Origin: Lithospermum erythrorhizon
Lineage: Eukaryota; Streptophyta; Magnoliopsida; Boraginales; Boraginaceae
Length of the DNA stretch: 64,000 bases
Assembly: GCA_019722365.1 (NCBI GenBank)
Contig: JADFUC010001745.1
Coordinates: 124,001 to 188,000, forward strand
Direction of reading: 5' to 3'
Positions 24,101 through 36,200 of this stretch are shown here, one piece after another (position 1 is the stretch's first letter; every line of letters starts with the position of its first letter). The position numbers and the translations under genes are program-made. A model generated the notes under the pieces. It saw nothing but the letters and a program-made list of their open reading frames with translations, did no database searches and was not told where the DNA came from.

Positions 24101-27100
24101 TTATGCATTTGTGTCCTTGTCCAATCGAAGTGTAGAGTGTAAAAGGACATATAGATAAGAAAAATAATAATTTCTAGATCAGCACCCTACTAGCAGTTTG
24201 CTATAAGTACTCTGTTTCAGTGGCTTGAACTGAGCTACATCTATGGCTCTATATGTTGTGGGAGGTCCACATAATCTCAATGACACAGTTATACCCCATA
24301 TGGTTTTTTGTATTTATTAATGTTTGAACTTGAAGCTTTGTTCTTGACAAGGTAATGAGAAAGGCTCCAAAATGGCTTGTCTAACACCATTAATAAGATT
24401 CGAGGAAGAGCTCTAACACCATTAACACCCTCATAAGAAGCCATCCTTAAGACATGTTTCTAACTTTCTATGTCCATTACTTTGATAGTACATGGAATAA
24501 CATATGTTTCACCATTGTACAAATTGCAGGCAACCCGGATAGCATACAGTAATAGCAACAAAGACTTTAGACGTGTTGTAACCGTAGATGGTGCTCTTTT
24601 TGAAAAATCTGGAACAATGAGTGGTGGGGGGAGCAAGCCTCGTGGAGGAAAGATGTCGTCATCTATTCGATCTTCTGGTGTTTCTGGAGAGGCTGTTACT
24701 AATGCAGAAAAGGAACTATCTAAGTTGGTTGAAACACTTAATGATCAACGCCAAAAAATTAGTGATGCTGTGAAATGTTACCAGGCTGCAGATAAAGCCA
24801 TCTCACATCTGCAGATGGAATTAGCTAAGGGAGAGAAAGAGGTCAGAACTATTGCTAAGTTGTACATTGCTGTTACATACTTACATCTGACATCTCTTGT
24901 TGGATAAATTCAAAGATAAAGTTGCATTTTACAGGTCGAAAGCTTAAGATCTCAGCAACTTTATTTGGACAAGCAACTTGAAACCCTCAAAGCAGCATCC
25001 GAACCAGCAGATGATGAGGTTAACAGATTGAAGGAACTGAAGAAAATTATATCTGCTGAAGAAAAAGAATTAGACCGGCTGACTCAGGGGTCAAAACAGC
25101 TGAAGGATAAGGTTGATATGTTAATTTATTGCAGACCGTTGCAGCACTGTGAAGCAGCTTGTATTATAAAATGCAATATATTCCAGTCAGCTTAATCAAT
25201 GAAGTTTCTTACTTCTTAAATCTCCAGGCCAGAGAGCTTCAACAGAATGTTGAAAAAGCTGGAGGTGAAAAGTTAGAAAAGCAAAAGTGTAAAGTCAATA
25301 AAATAAAGACTGTAAGTACAAGTCTGCTCTTAAATTTAGTTTTTTGAACAAGGACTGATAATTTATGCTGTGGTTTTTAGGATATAGATAAAAATAGCAC
25401 AGAAATTAATCGGCGCAAAATTCAAATTGAAACTGGTGAAAAAATGATTAAGAAGCTTACAAAGGCAATCGAGGAATCAAAGAAAGAGAAAGAGCGGCTT
25501 ATCTCGGAGAAAGAGACAATGATGTCCGTATTTAAAGAGGTAGAAGTGAAGGCGTTTACGGTTCAAGAGAATTATAAGAAGACACAAGAGCTTTGACTTC
25601 TTTCTTTTCCTTTTTGTGGCCTCAGACAACGCTCTAGAAATATTTATTTTTCTAAAAAACTTAGTGAGGATTAAACCCTCAACCTTTACCCTTACAACTG
25701 AGTGCCTAACCACTACACCAACCCCCACAACAATGATCTAGAAATATGTTAAGAAGCTTCTTTTGTTTTTTCTATCCACAGCTTATGGATCAACACAAAG
25801 ATGTGCTTGATGAGGCAAAATCTGAATATGAGAAGCTGAAGAAGGCTGTTGATGAGTTGCGAGCATCAGAGGTAGTGTCCTGTACCAGTTTCCTATGGGT
25901 TGTCTTCATATTACATGATGTTTACACTACACTGTAATATGGTATTACCATGGAACAGGTGGATGCTGAGTACAAGTTACAGGATATGAAGAAGGATTAC
26001 AAAGATCTGGAAAATAAGGGAAAAGCCTACAAGAGAAAGCTTGATGATTTGCAGGCTGCTCTCTCTATGCACATTGAACAGTCTGTATTTGATTCTCCGA
26101 CATCCCCATCTCTTCCCCCTCACTTGGCTCTTTCCCCACTTGTGTGACCTCCCCCGTCTATATTACTGTCTCCTTGATCTTTTTCTTTTGTCTGATTGCT
26201 TTACCTTTGCTCGCAGAATTAAGAAAGATTTGGTGGACCCTGACAAGTTTCAAGCAGCATTAACTGATGAAAGTCTTGATAAAACCTGTGAACTGAAACA
26301 GGCTCTTGAGATGGTGGCTCTGCTTGATGCCCAACTGAAAGAGATCAGCCCCAACCTTGATTCAATTGCCGAGTATACACCTTTGCTTGTTTTACTATTT
26401 AATATCCTGAAAATATATGTTCCTTGATTTCATAACCTCAGTTGGATGGCGTAGGTACCGGAGAAAAGTCACTCAATATGATGAAAGAGTAGGTGAACTT
26501 AACACAGTTACACTGGAGCGTGACGATTTGAAGAAACAATACGATGATTGGAGGAAGAGAAGGCAAGCACTTCTTTTCTTCTCATATAATTTTACTTAGA
26601 TGGCTTTTATTTGACAAAGTTCCTACTATGTTTCCTGTTGTGATTTCAGACTCGATGAGTTTATGGAAGGTTTTAATACAATATCTTTAAAGCTGAAGGA
26701 GATGTACCAGGTTATCCTTTCTGCTTCAATACTGCATCTCCACTTCAAACTTTCTCTAGGGAATCTCATCTTGCTTCCTTGTGAACATAATAACATAGTG
26801 ACATGTGCATCAAAATTCATTCTGCCAATTCGGTAGATGAAACTGCTCTCTAATTCTATTATCCCACTCTTATGTATTGTAGATGATCACACTCGGAGGG
26901 GATGCAGAGCTTGAGTTGGTTGATTCTCTGGATCCATTCTCAGAAGGAGTTGTTTTTAGTGTTCGACCGCCCAAAAAGAGCTGGAAAAATATAGCGAACT
27001 TGTCAGGTGGTGAAAAGGTAATCCAATAAGGCAATAACTATGGCCTTATCAAGCTGATCATTGTCTGCTTTCGAAAACTCGTCTAATCCGCCTATGATGA

Positions 27101-27592
27101 TCTTGATCTATCGCTTTCTAAATCATTTTCTGCTTGCAGACGCTCAGCTCATTAGCTCTTGTTTTTGCTTTGCATCACTACAAACCTACCCCGCTTTATG
27201 TTATGGATGAGATTGATGCTGCTCTGGGTAGGGTTCTATGACATAAAAATGGTTTATTTTTTAGCTTAAATAAAATAATTTCTTGATTTTTTTACATATT
27301 CCTTCAAATTTCTGACAGACTTCAAGAATGTGTCTATTGTGGGACATTACGTTAAAGATCGAACAAAAGATGCGCAGTTCATAATAATAAGGTAACCTAT
27401 TTACAGCCCTAACTGCATGTGTTAGTCAGTTGTGTGTCTTTCTTCTAATATATTTGAAACATATATTGCAGTCTTAGAAACAACATGTTTGAACTTGCGG
27501 ATCGGCTTGTTGGGATCTATAAAACTGATAATTGCACCAAGAGTATTACCATCAATCCTGGAAGTTTTGAAGTTTTAGGAAAGGCAGCTTGA
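18111..27592 (+). CDS. SMC4: Condensin subunit SMC4 (one splice donor missing)
   Basis: Core ATPase of condensin, which pairs with SMC2 to compact chromosomes. I model 28 exons giving 1248 residues (Arabidopsis SMC4 is about 1240): 18111-18266, 18895-18984, 19299-19400, 19481-19657, 19741-19871, 20294-20372, 20457-20614, 20721-20796, 20957-21085, 21147-21291, 21981-22111, 22312-22464, 22543-22732, 23281-23414, 23813-23971, 24530-24841, 24935-25111, 25228-25311, 25381-25590, 25782-25871, 25959-26080, 26217-26372, 26455-26562, 26650-26710, 26883-27017, 27140-27227, 27319-27391, 27472-27592. Walker A GPNGSGKS is at 59-66, the hinge at about 555-730 between long coiled coils, signature LSGGEK at 1150-1155 and Walker [11 protein letters not shown] near 1176-1185. 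The start at 18111 was chosen because the in-frame ATG at 18018 lies in repeat DNA. Oddities: no GT after exon 19, and a GC donor after exon 23. Reading frame is otherwise intact. Confidence 0.93.
18567..18841. mobile_element. Stowaway-like MITE in SMC4 intron 1
   Basis: The left edge TA-TGCTCTGCATCCCAAAAAT and right edge GGGGTGGAGGGAG-TA are imperfect inverse copies of a CTCCCTCC-type end, with TA at each side. About 275 bp, no coding capacity. Termini are diverged, so the call is moderate. Confidence 0.45.
22865..23054. repeat. Local templated duplications in SMC4 intron 13
   Basis: A perfect 28-bp direct repeat ('agacatcaggttgacatgta' plus 'aaaaggca') occurs at 22865-22892 and 23027-23054. 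Directly after the first copy, 22890-22907 is an 18-base exact match to exon 14 (23352-23369, GCACAGGCATGTGTGGAG). The intron is therefore a patchwork of nearby sequence. Confidence 0.85.
25591..25592 (+). other. Expected SMC4 intron 19 donor site reads CT, not GT
   Basis: Exon 19 should end with KKTQE at 25590, and exon 20 resumes with LMDQHKDVL after a good acceptor (CCACAG at 25776-25781). The bases after 25590 are CTTTGA. A single G-to-C change from GTTTGA would explain this. Unspliced reading adds Leu, then TGA (25594-25596), giving about 932 residues without LSGGEK or Walker B. A possible in-frame rescue donor is AAAGAG|GTAGAA (exon end 25539), which would delete 17 coiled-coil residues. 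Confidence 0.8.
25644..25736 (-). mobile_element. Short tRNA-derived SINE in SMC4 intron 19
   Basis: A 93-bp insertion is flanked by a perfect 11-bp duplication TCTAGAAATAT (25633-25643 and 25737-25747). Read on the minus strand it begins with an A-box-like 'ttggtgtagtggttaggc', continues with the B-box-like 'gttgagggtttaatcctc' and ends in an A-rich tail. It lies 53 bases downstream of the missing donor site. Confidence 0.8.
26563..26649 (+). other. GC-AG intron in SMC4
   Basis: The intron between exons 23 and 24 begins AG|GCAAGC and ends TTTCAG. Joining at these points restores the conserved RKRRLDEF in phase. No GT in the neighbourhood gives the conserved protein. GC-AG introns are a known minor class. 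Confidence 0.85.
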
Positions 27593-28117
27593 ATTATTCA
27601 AAACTTTTGGCCTAAAAAGGGGGAGCTGTGAGGTTGTGACTTTTGAAGAAGTTTGCACAAGAATGATTAGAGGAACTAAAATATGCTTCTCATTGCTTAT
27701 TTGGCTGTCCTATTTTAGTAGTGTCATATCATGAAAGTGTTCATGATGTTGTAAATCATCTTCTGCAGCTTAAGCTTAAATTTAGTGAATTGATGAGAGT
27801 TCAAACTTTAGATGGACATTCTGAAATTTGTCAGCAGTTCATGGCAAATTTATTTATTTACTTATACTACTACCCTCTTCTGGCAAATTTGTCAGAAGTC
27901 TAAATAAGACATCATAACAGTAATGATTATTAAACTTCGAACTGTTTTTTTACATTCACACACAAGCTTATTTTCTTGTACCAAATACATTATTACACTC
28001 TTACAACATTCATTACATAGAAATAGAAGGCACACTTTCGCATTATCTACATAAATCATAGGCTTAACTCTTAAGAGCAATTGTTTTGACTGAATAAGCT
28101 CTTCATAAATGATAATC
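27593..28117. other. Convergent 3' region between SMC4 and NIP2-1
   Basis: Only 525 bases separate the two stop codons of these tail-to-tail genes, so both 3' untranslated regions must lie here. No further gene was seen; the short frames near 27721 and 27892 are without family features. Confidence 0.7.
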
Positions 28118-31100
28118 TCACACAGAGTCTATGTTCTTATCAACTGCATCTTCATTATTGCTTTTCAGTCTTCTAAGTCTTAATGAGAATGATTTAGCTG
28201 AAATGGCTTGAACTGGTTTATCAGTTACTCGAATAATGTGATATGACCATGACCCAAGTAGTGTCCCAATCACAGGACCAATAAAATATATCCATAAACC
28301 CTTGTAGTGAGAACTAGCTATTGCAGGTCCAAGGGTTCTTGCAGGGTTCATTGATCCTCCAGATACTGGACTGCAAATGCACATGCAAATAATATTAGAA
28401 CAAGCACAACAAACTGGCTGATATGGTTTGGAGTCTATTACGTCAGCTTGAGATTTACTCAGTGTGCACTCGATGAGTAACGATTGTGAATTCCCGTTAC
28501 AAAAAAATAAACACAAAAAATATGAAACATTAGTTTAAAGCTTAACAATAGTGATTAATTAGTACTATTATTTTGATATATGGGCTAATCCTATTTCTCT
28601 AAGATCTCAGTCCAAGAATTCTAAAAGAGACAAATATGAAATTCTTGAGGTCCTACATAGTTTATAAACATAGTTTTGGAAATTTAAAAAGATAAATGTG
28701 GCAGAAAAATTAAAGTACAACAAATATTATCACCTACAATATAATCAAATGACATATAATCTCATGTTTGATGAAACTCATTAAGTAACAAATTAAATTA
28801 AGCTATATTATTGTACTTTACTAGTCTCATATGAATGTGGGTTAATTATACTTACCCAGCCAATACCGAAGTGATACATACTGAAGAACCAACTGCAAGA
28901 CCAGCAAGTTCTCCTATCTGTTATGTCAAAATTAAAATTTGGAAACATTTATCACGTTAGAGGAATATTGTAAAAAGCCTCGATAAAGTTTATTTTATGT
29001 TCCCTCACTAAAAAAATTAAAGAATTCCAATTATAGTTTAGTTAATAAATTCATACAGCTTTTGTATCCGTTGCAACTGCAGATGTAACGAACATCATTA
29101 TAAATGTCACAACAATTTCCATGATCAATGACTGAATATGAGTCCCTGATGGTGATGTGGTACCAATACGTTTTATTGGTTGCAATAAGGCTCGAAGTGT
29201 AAATGCAGAACATGTAGCACCTGTGAATTGTGCTGCTGCATAAAAAGGTACCTACACAAGACATATATTAAGCTAAATTATTATCAATTGATTAACCTAC
29301 ATAATACCCAATTAACTTTTTTGGAATTTTACTAAGATTCAATCCTTATTCTTGTTAGTGCACAAATTAGTTCATATAGAAAATAGGTGATAAAATGACG
29401 ACTTGAATCTTGTGTATTAGTTTAGTTGACATATATACCAATCAAGAGTTTTCACATGTACGTTTTTTGGAATACAAAAAAGTATTTTCAATTAATATAT
29501 TGTTAATTATGTGATATAGAATGAGACACATAATTTTTTTGTATCAAATGATCTCAAGCTACAAATAAGGAGAAAGCAGTAGGTTTATTTAAATTATTAT
29601 TTCTTTTATTTTGTCAATTCAAACCAAAGACAAATTAAAGATGACTAAAATATTCATTAGAGGCATAAAGCATTGTAACAGTGCTTTCAAATAAACAGAA
29701 GAGTCGGAAAGCCAATATTAATATGGTACAGTCTTTAAGATTAAAGCAAAATACATGCATAGCGTGACGTATTAATATCATTAGATTTATATATCATTTG
29801 CAATACCAACTCCAAAGTTTGTTAAATTTTGTTAATGTTGAAATATATATTTGAACTTTTTTTTGGAAACTTTCACATCGAAAGTTTGGGAGAAGTGTTC
29901 TCATACTTGCCTATATAAATAGAAGTTTAGTGTGTTAGATATTTCTTATCCCAATACAATGCTTATTTTTGCGCTACTATTACTTCAACTATTCGCCTAA
30001 AATTTAACACTACCAAATGATATAAGAAATTTTGGTGATCTTGTAGTGATCGCCTTTATATTAATCCAAGGCAGATGTAATTACCAGAGCTGGCAGATTC
30101 ATTCTAAGATCTTCGTAGCCATGATAGTTTGTCAGATGCACAAAAATGCTGTGCTCAGACTCCCATTATGTTAATAATCGTGAGGCCATGAAGCCTATTC
30201 GTCAGCAGAAGGACTACGCTAAATTTCAAGCTTGTGTTGCTCCCTCCATTATAACAAATCAAGCCATGACTCACATCTAATTAATTCAAACAAACGTAGC
30301 ATTTCACTTAATTCTCGTCTTGCACTGTGATATATACATTTGGTACAAATTTAATTCGTCAGTTATAACGCTTAAATTAAAAATTAATAATTTATCGCTC
30401 GGTATGAAAGTCAGTAGTAAACTAACAGATAAACAACATACATATATATACAAGGTTAAAGAACTTTCCCACCGTTATCAAATTTAATATTCAAAATTGA
30501 GATATTTATTTTTATTTTATCAAGCACCCTAACCTAATATTCCTTCAAGTCATTTGTTTATAGTATAGGGAAGTTCAGTATCATGTTGATAAATGTCTCA
30601 TGTGTCATATATCAAAATCACCTGGCCTACATGATCCAATAATATTGTCGTTCTTTTATTGTCTTGGACGGAGCATAAATAACATATCATTTTTGTCAAT
30701 GCATGAATAAAATTATTTATATGCTATCAACAATGATCAGAATTCACAGTCTACATTAATACTCTAAACATTAAATAATTCCAAAAAATGGTATCGAACG
30801 CCCGTGCACGTTATGCTAATGGAATACGAGTAATATTGTTTTTTGTTTTTCAAAGAAATATTTAATTTTTTCAAATAAATAATGACATTTGTCCAAAGTA
30901 CTGAATGGACTTGATATTTAATTGTTTAAGAAAAATAAACTACGGAGTAGTATACTTCAATATCATACTCCGCTTTATCTCGTAGAGTCAAAAAGGGCGT
31001 AAGTTTTTGGGTAAGCTTAATTTTGGTCTTGACTAAGGCATCAATATTGTTAAGAATCAATGAAATTTCCTCAATGTTATACATTAATCAATTTTGAAAT

Positions 31101-32926
31101 TTTTTAGTATCAGATTAGAAAGTAATTAAAATATGATTTTTTTAATAACAAGCTAAATATCATATTTATAAATGCTTATGTTTTCACTTTTTAGTTGAGT
31201 TAATTATTGATTTGGTCTCTTATGAGAGTAAAGCATTTGGGCCAGATAGCTACATTATCATAGATGATGGGCTTCGAAGCTACATAAATTATTTCAGAAT
31301 ATATATGGCGGCTAAAGCGCACTAACCATCGGTCTCTTTACTCGGCTTCCATTCCCTCACCTTGCCAACATGTTCCATTCCATCACCCAACTTTCAAAAT
31401 CGCAAATTTGGTCCCGACGCTGTGGTCAAGAAAACACTAACTCCGTAGGGTATTTTAGTCAAAATAGTAACCTTTTAAAGTGAAATGACAATTTTGCCCT
31501 TCTTAATGAAACTTCCTAACTACTACACTTGCAATAGGGGGCAAACAGTCATTTCACACATGTGTATAATAGCTCAGTGGTGATTTGACTAAAATACCCC
31601 TACAGAGTTAGTGTTTTAACGACCATTTTGACGCGACCAAATTTGCTAATTGTCAAGCTGACATTTAACTAACATGCTAATACCGAGCGAATACTGAATT
31701 CAAACCCGAAAAATAAAAGTCAGTTGATTGCTAATGCTTAAATTTCTATATATGATCCTCAAATGTATTAAATGACAAGATATTCGATTATAGTTTGGAC
31801 GTTAAAATAGAACAATCACAAGAACATTTCATTACATTTAAATAATCGCTAATATTTATACCCACTGATCGGATCACTATGCAACTGATAAAATCAATTG
31901 CCAAACATTAGAAATTAAACTGGTAAGTATTAACCTGTTTCCATGGAAAATGGCGAAAGGTAGCAAAAGCAATGGTAACAGCAGGGTTCATATGAGCACC
32001 AGAAATATGACCAACTGAATATATCATCACAGTTACTATGAGACCCCCAACTATGGATTGCCCAAGTTGTGATATTCTTTGTCCATTACTCGCACTTATA
32101 GCAGCCGCTCCACATGTTGCAAATACCAACAGGTAAGTTGCTATTACTTCTGAAACAACCTGAATAAAAATTGTCCAAGTGATCAGTGGAATAATCCTCA
32201 AAACATTAATAAGGACATATATACCAGTTTCTTTCATTATTTTCATAATTTATTGGAAAGTATCCTATACCTTATTTCGTCGTCTCTTATATGCATGTCT
32301 CTCTTTTAAATATTGTATACCACATATTATTGATCATCGATAGTTATTGATTAACCATAATGTACGAATTTCAAAGCAAAGAAATATGAAAAGAGGCCCG
32401 AAAGGAGCGTATAGAGGACCATTTTTGGTATACCAAAGCTCTCTAGTTGACTATAAGGTATCAAACCCTAATCATCCATATGTTTCATCAGTTTAAACTA
32501 ATGGGACTAATTTATCTAATATTTGATGATAAATTCACTTGTAAATACCAATTAAATTATCTTTGTGGACGAAGTCTCTAGTTGAATATATTTTCGTAAA
32601 GGGGTCTAAAGATAATTTTCATGTTATTATTTCCATGGACCTTGGCGTTCATCAGTCCTTATTATATATAGCACCAATATATTACAACCCTTTATTTTGG
32701 GATGCAAAATAAATATAGGTAAATAAAAAAACATGAGGATGTATATGTGCATATATTCGATAAATACGTGACAAAATACCTTCCTCATTAAGCCTGGTGG
32801 AAAGTATTCCTGGAATAGAATTCCAAAATTATTACCAATAGGCATCCGAGACTTAGTTGGACTTTGGACTCCAACTATTCCATCTTCATTTTTCAAGTCA
32901 TCAATATCATCATTTATGTTTGCCAT
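28118..32926 (-). CDS. NIP2-1: NIP2/Lsi1-type aquaporin (NIP-III, putative silicic acid channel)
   Basis: Plasma-membrane major intrinsic protein of 293 residues in five exons, read leftward: 32926-32780, 32159-31935, 29251-29057, 28917-28856, 28370-28118, all GT-AG. It has six membrane helices with the half-helix motifs NPA at 107-109 and 218-220. Exactly 108 residues separate the two NPAs. The predicted aromatic/arginine filter is G87, S206, G215, R221, which matches rice Lsi1 G88, S207, G216, R222 with a constant shift of one. Flanking blocks ([13 protein letters not shown], [37 protein letters not shown], and C-terminal [10 protein letters not shown]) also match Lsi1. NIP-III channels carry silicic acid, boric acid and arsenite. 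Intron 2 (2.7 kb) is full of repeats. A TATA box lies about 240 bases upstream. Silicon transport is inferred from sequence, not shown. Confidence 0.94.
29836..30250 (+). mobile_element. LTR and leader of a truncated retroelement in NIP2-1 intron 2
   Basis: A compact LTR of about 174 bp (29836-30009) starts TGTTGAAATA and ends TTTAACA. It contains a 'cacatcgaaagtttgggaga' block, a TATA box CTATATAAAT (29911-29920) and a CAATACAATGC polyadenylation-like region. A weak primer-binding-like 'aatgatataagaaattttgg' follows. About 240 bases of leader then carry a short open stretch ([12 protein letters not shown]) with no certain identity. No second LTR was found, so it looks truncated. It is antisense to the host gene. 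Confidence 0.55.
31389..31661. mobile_element. Inverted-repeat MITE in NIP2-1 intron 2
   Basis: The left arm (CAAATTTGGTC ... AAAACACTAACTCCGTAGGG ... ATTTTAGTCAAA) is matched inversely by the right arm (TTTGACTAAAATACCCCTAC ... GAGTTAGTGTTTTAA ... GACCAAATTTG). Arms are about 75-90 bp. No clear target duplication was found, so the superfamily is undecided; the style is Mutator-like. Confidence 0.75.
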
Positions 32927-32953
32927 TTTGTATATTCAGTGTTTCCTTAGTTT

Positions 32954-33002
32954 TATTGATAATTGAGGTTGATATTAGTTATATTGATAATTGAGGTTGA
33001 TA
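32954..33002 (-). repeat. 21-bp direct duplication in the NIP2-1 leader
   Basis: TATTGATAATTGAGGTTGAT plus A occurs perfectly at 32954-32974 and 32982-33002. It sits just upstream of the start codon, inside the predicted 5' untranslated region. Confidence 0.85.
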
Positions 33003-33162
33003 GTTAGAAGGAAAGATTAAGAATTTATGGGAAGAAGGAGCAAGAAATCTGAAATGAAAACATTATTTGCTAAGATGGAGGAATAATAGAGCAGTTCGAA
33101 TAATTGATAGTTCTTATTGTTGGCTCTCATGAAAGAATGAACAACTCCTTTCATTCGAGGAG

Positions 33163-33170
33163 TTTATATA
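33163..33170 (-). promoter_or_regulatory. TATA box of NIP2-1
   Basis: On the minus strand this reads TATATAAA. It implies transcription starting near 33130 and a leader of about 205 bases. Retrotransposon debris begins within a few hundred bases further upstream. Confidence 0.65.
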
Positions 33171-33299
33171 AACATATGTGAAGTTAGGGAGTTGGGAGAA
33201 AAATGTCAAATGGTAACTGTGGGGCCCTAGGGTAGTTGTTTGAAGAACATGGCCCACAGACACAAGTATTTATGCATATAAGATTTTATTTTTTATGTA

Positions 33300-36200
33300 T
33301 TTTTTATACTAAGAAGCATTTAATTAAATCGCATAATAAAGTAGCTTTTACGACGCAAAGCTCACGATTAACCTTTTCCCACCAACACTTTGGCCGAGCC
33401 TGGCTCACACCTACCGCCTAACGCGCTAATTCCGACCCACGTAGTTCTCTAGCTATTATGTTCACCCGTAGCCCACCAAGCAGACACTGGGACGAGGTTG
33501 ATCAGGGCTTCCGACACAAAAAGATGGTACATTTTATAGATTGCATCAGACAATTTGATTCAGATGTGATTTACAGTAGGAATATGGGCAACCGGAATTG
33601 CTAGGAAGAAGACGCTAGAAAATAATAAGCATGGAGGAGAAAACGGCACGACTCGTGTGACACATCACTTTTACCAAGTGGACGGAGATGTGCACTCGCC
33701 CAAAGTGGACAACCTCATCCATCGATAACCAACCTACCTAAGACCACCGAGCCGATATGCATCCCATAAAAGAAATATAAATTCTCACACGAGGCACAGT
33801 GGCATTAAACTTTAGGACTCCAAAGACTCCACAAGTTCTCTATTAGAGTATCAAAATATTCATAAGTAAACACGGAAGCGCCGCATCGGCCTCATATGCT
33901 ACCGCAGAAAGTCAGCGTAACAACGACCAAGAACGTCACCATTTCTAGATCCATTAATCCAAGGAAATCAATCAATCACTATGTCGGGTCATCAAACGCT
34001 ACCGCCCCAAAACCATCAACATCCGGATCAAAGAACATCGGGGCTATCTCATGCTTTCTGTGACTAAGAGTTTCTCATTAACACCTCACGCCGCCTCTCA
34101 GAGAAACTATGACCAGATCGGGATTTCATTATTTCAACCAACCTGAAATAATAAATGACTATACTGATGAATTATGCATTCATATATCAGAAGTTCATAA
34201 TCGTGATTGTAAAACAAGAATTACCTCGTTCTATCAATTATTTAACTTACTACGTAGCAATGAACTGGGCCTCCCACCGAACTCGTGACTGCCTGGGCTT
34301 TTCTTCGTTTCTAAATCAAACCTCGATTTAACTCACAAAAGAATATATCGGGATCCCAGACGCTGCTTAAGTCTACACGTGAACCTTAAGCTCGCATTAA
34401 ACTCTTAGGTCTCTAAGACATGTGTCGGAAGCGGTAACGATCACAATCATATCATAACCCGTATCATTTATATAGACTTACATCCATCCGCTTTGGCCTC
34501 AACCATTAATCAACATTACCAAGGTTATCTCAGATACCATACACAAATTTTATGTACAAAACGGGTTTTAAGCCTTGCCACAAGCTTTGCTTTGAACCTG
34601 ACATTACCATTCTGGTCCAGCCAAATACCCACTAGTTGTTGCAATGCTGACAAAACCTCGCTTTGGTATACGTAAAGACTATTTCGTGTTTGCATGGCAA
34701 TATCTATTTCTCGTGTTAACTAATCGGTATGTTTACAACACAATTGAAGTGCGTTAAAATACACTATCTTATCAAACGATATTCTTTAATAAAATTCCAA
34801 TAATACAAATCGAGTGGTTATGTCGTAATATCGAAGTTCAAATTTTTAGTTTACTCTCCCAGTATACTATACTCACCCCATTCATGAATTACTTGGCTAA
34901 TAGTACCGCAGGACAACTGCCCATGACACTATGCCTTCAATATTCAGCCTGTGCAAAGATCAACTCCATCCATTCCCTGTAACTATAGTTACCTCTATTC
35001 TCTTAAGGTTACTACAAAGCGTATTCCGAATCCGCGTGAATACCTTTAGTAAACCCTACACCTCGGGCAGGGAAATTGTGTTATGTCACAGTCGCGATGC
35101 ACAACACATGATTCTCGACATTTGACATACTAAGTGAATCATATATTACTATGTAATAGTCAAATTACCATGTAATAGATTCCACTAATTTTCAATCACG
35201 CGAGGTCCTTAATCATGGAACGGACTCTAATTCGAGAGTCATTGTCAATAAGAGAACTGCCTATCATACAATTTAATCTATCATAGATTTTATTCACTCA
35301 AGCTTCACGACCATTATAGCTTAACAAAACGATGTCATCTAAATTCTGGGTGACTGGCCATAGCATATGTCACATATATGTAATCATTTACGTAATGCAT
35401 GCTAGTCAAATTACTATTATACCTTTCTGGCTAAGTTGTAGTGTAATTCCTCTAGTACTACAATGTACAAAACATTATGCTAGTAGTCATACCCTCTAAC
35501 CTTTAAGTAGAACTTAAGGCTATCTTTCACTCTTGTCAATTTTGGATTTTAATCAAAATATCAAGCATGTAAGATTAACTCCATTATACTCTATCTCAAG
35601 CTTGCAACTCGATACCGATAATACAATCAAGCTTTTCCTTTCTGTTCTCGCTTGAGACGTAGCTTCCAATAACAACGCCAAGTATGCATAATCACGATCA
35701 TTACTTAGAACATTCTTTGGATTCCTCACTTAAACACACATTGCTACAACAGCGGATAATCAATAAGGAATGAAGTTTAAAATAGATATGAGTATACCAA
35801 CCAACGAATACATTCAACTTGGTCAAAACCTAAATTTGATTCATTTATGACTATATGTTCATTCAATGGAAACACGCTTTACTACGAATCACCATCTAAG
35901 GTAAATAGAGCGAGTTATATATCACCGCAGTATTCCAATTTATTTCACTTGGGATGACCTCAAGTCATCTATACGAGTACGATTTGGTCCATAACATCAC
36001 GCATCTTTGTATTAGACGCGCAAGAATGCATCGTGAATTTATTACACAACATTCCCCGAGATAAATCAAGAATTTTAATTGACTTGATCAAGTATCTCCT
36101 AAGTGAGAGCCACTTGACGCATTTGTACTTTATACTTCACGGTAAGATACTATACATACAATAAATTGTAATCCTATAGTAGATGGAAATACATACCGAT

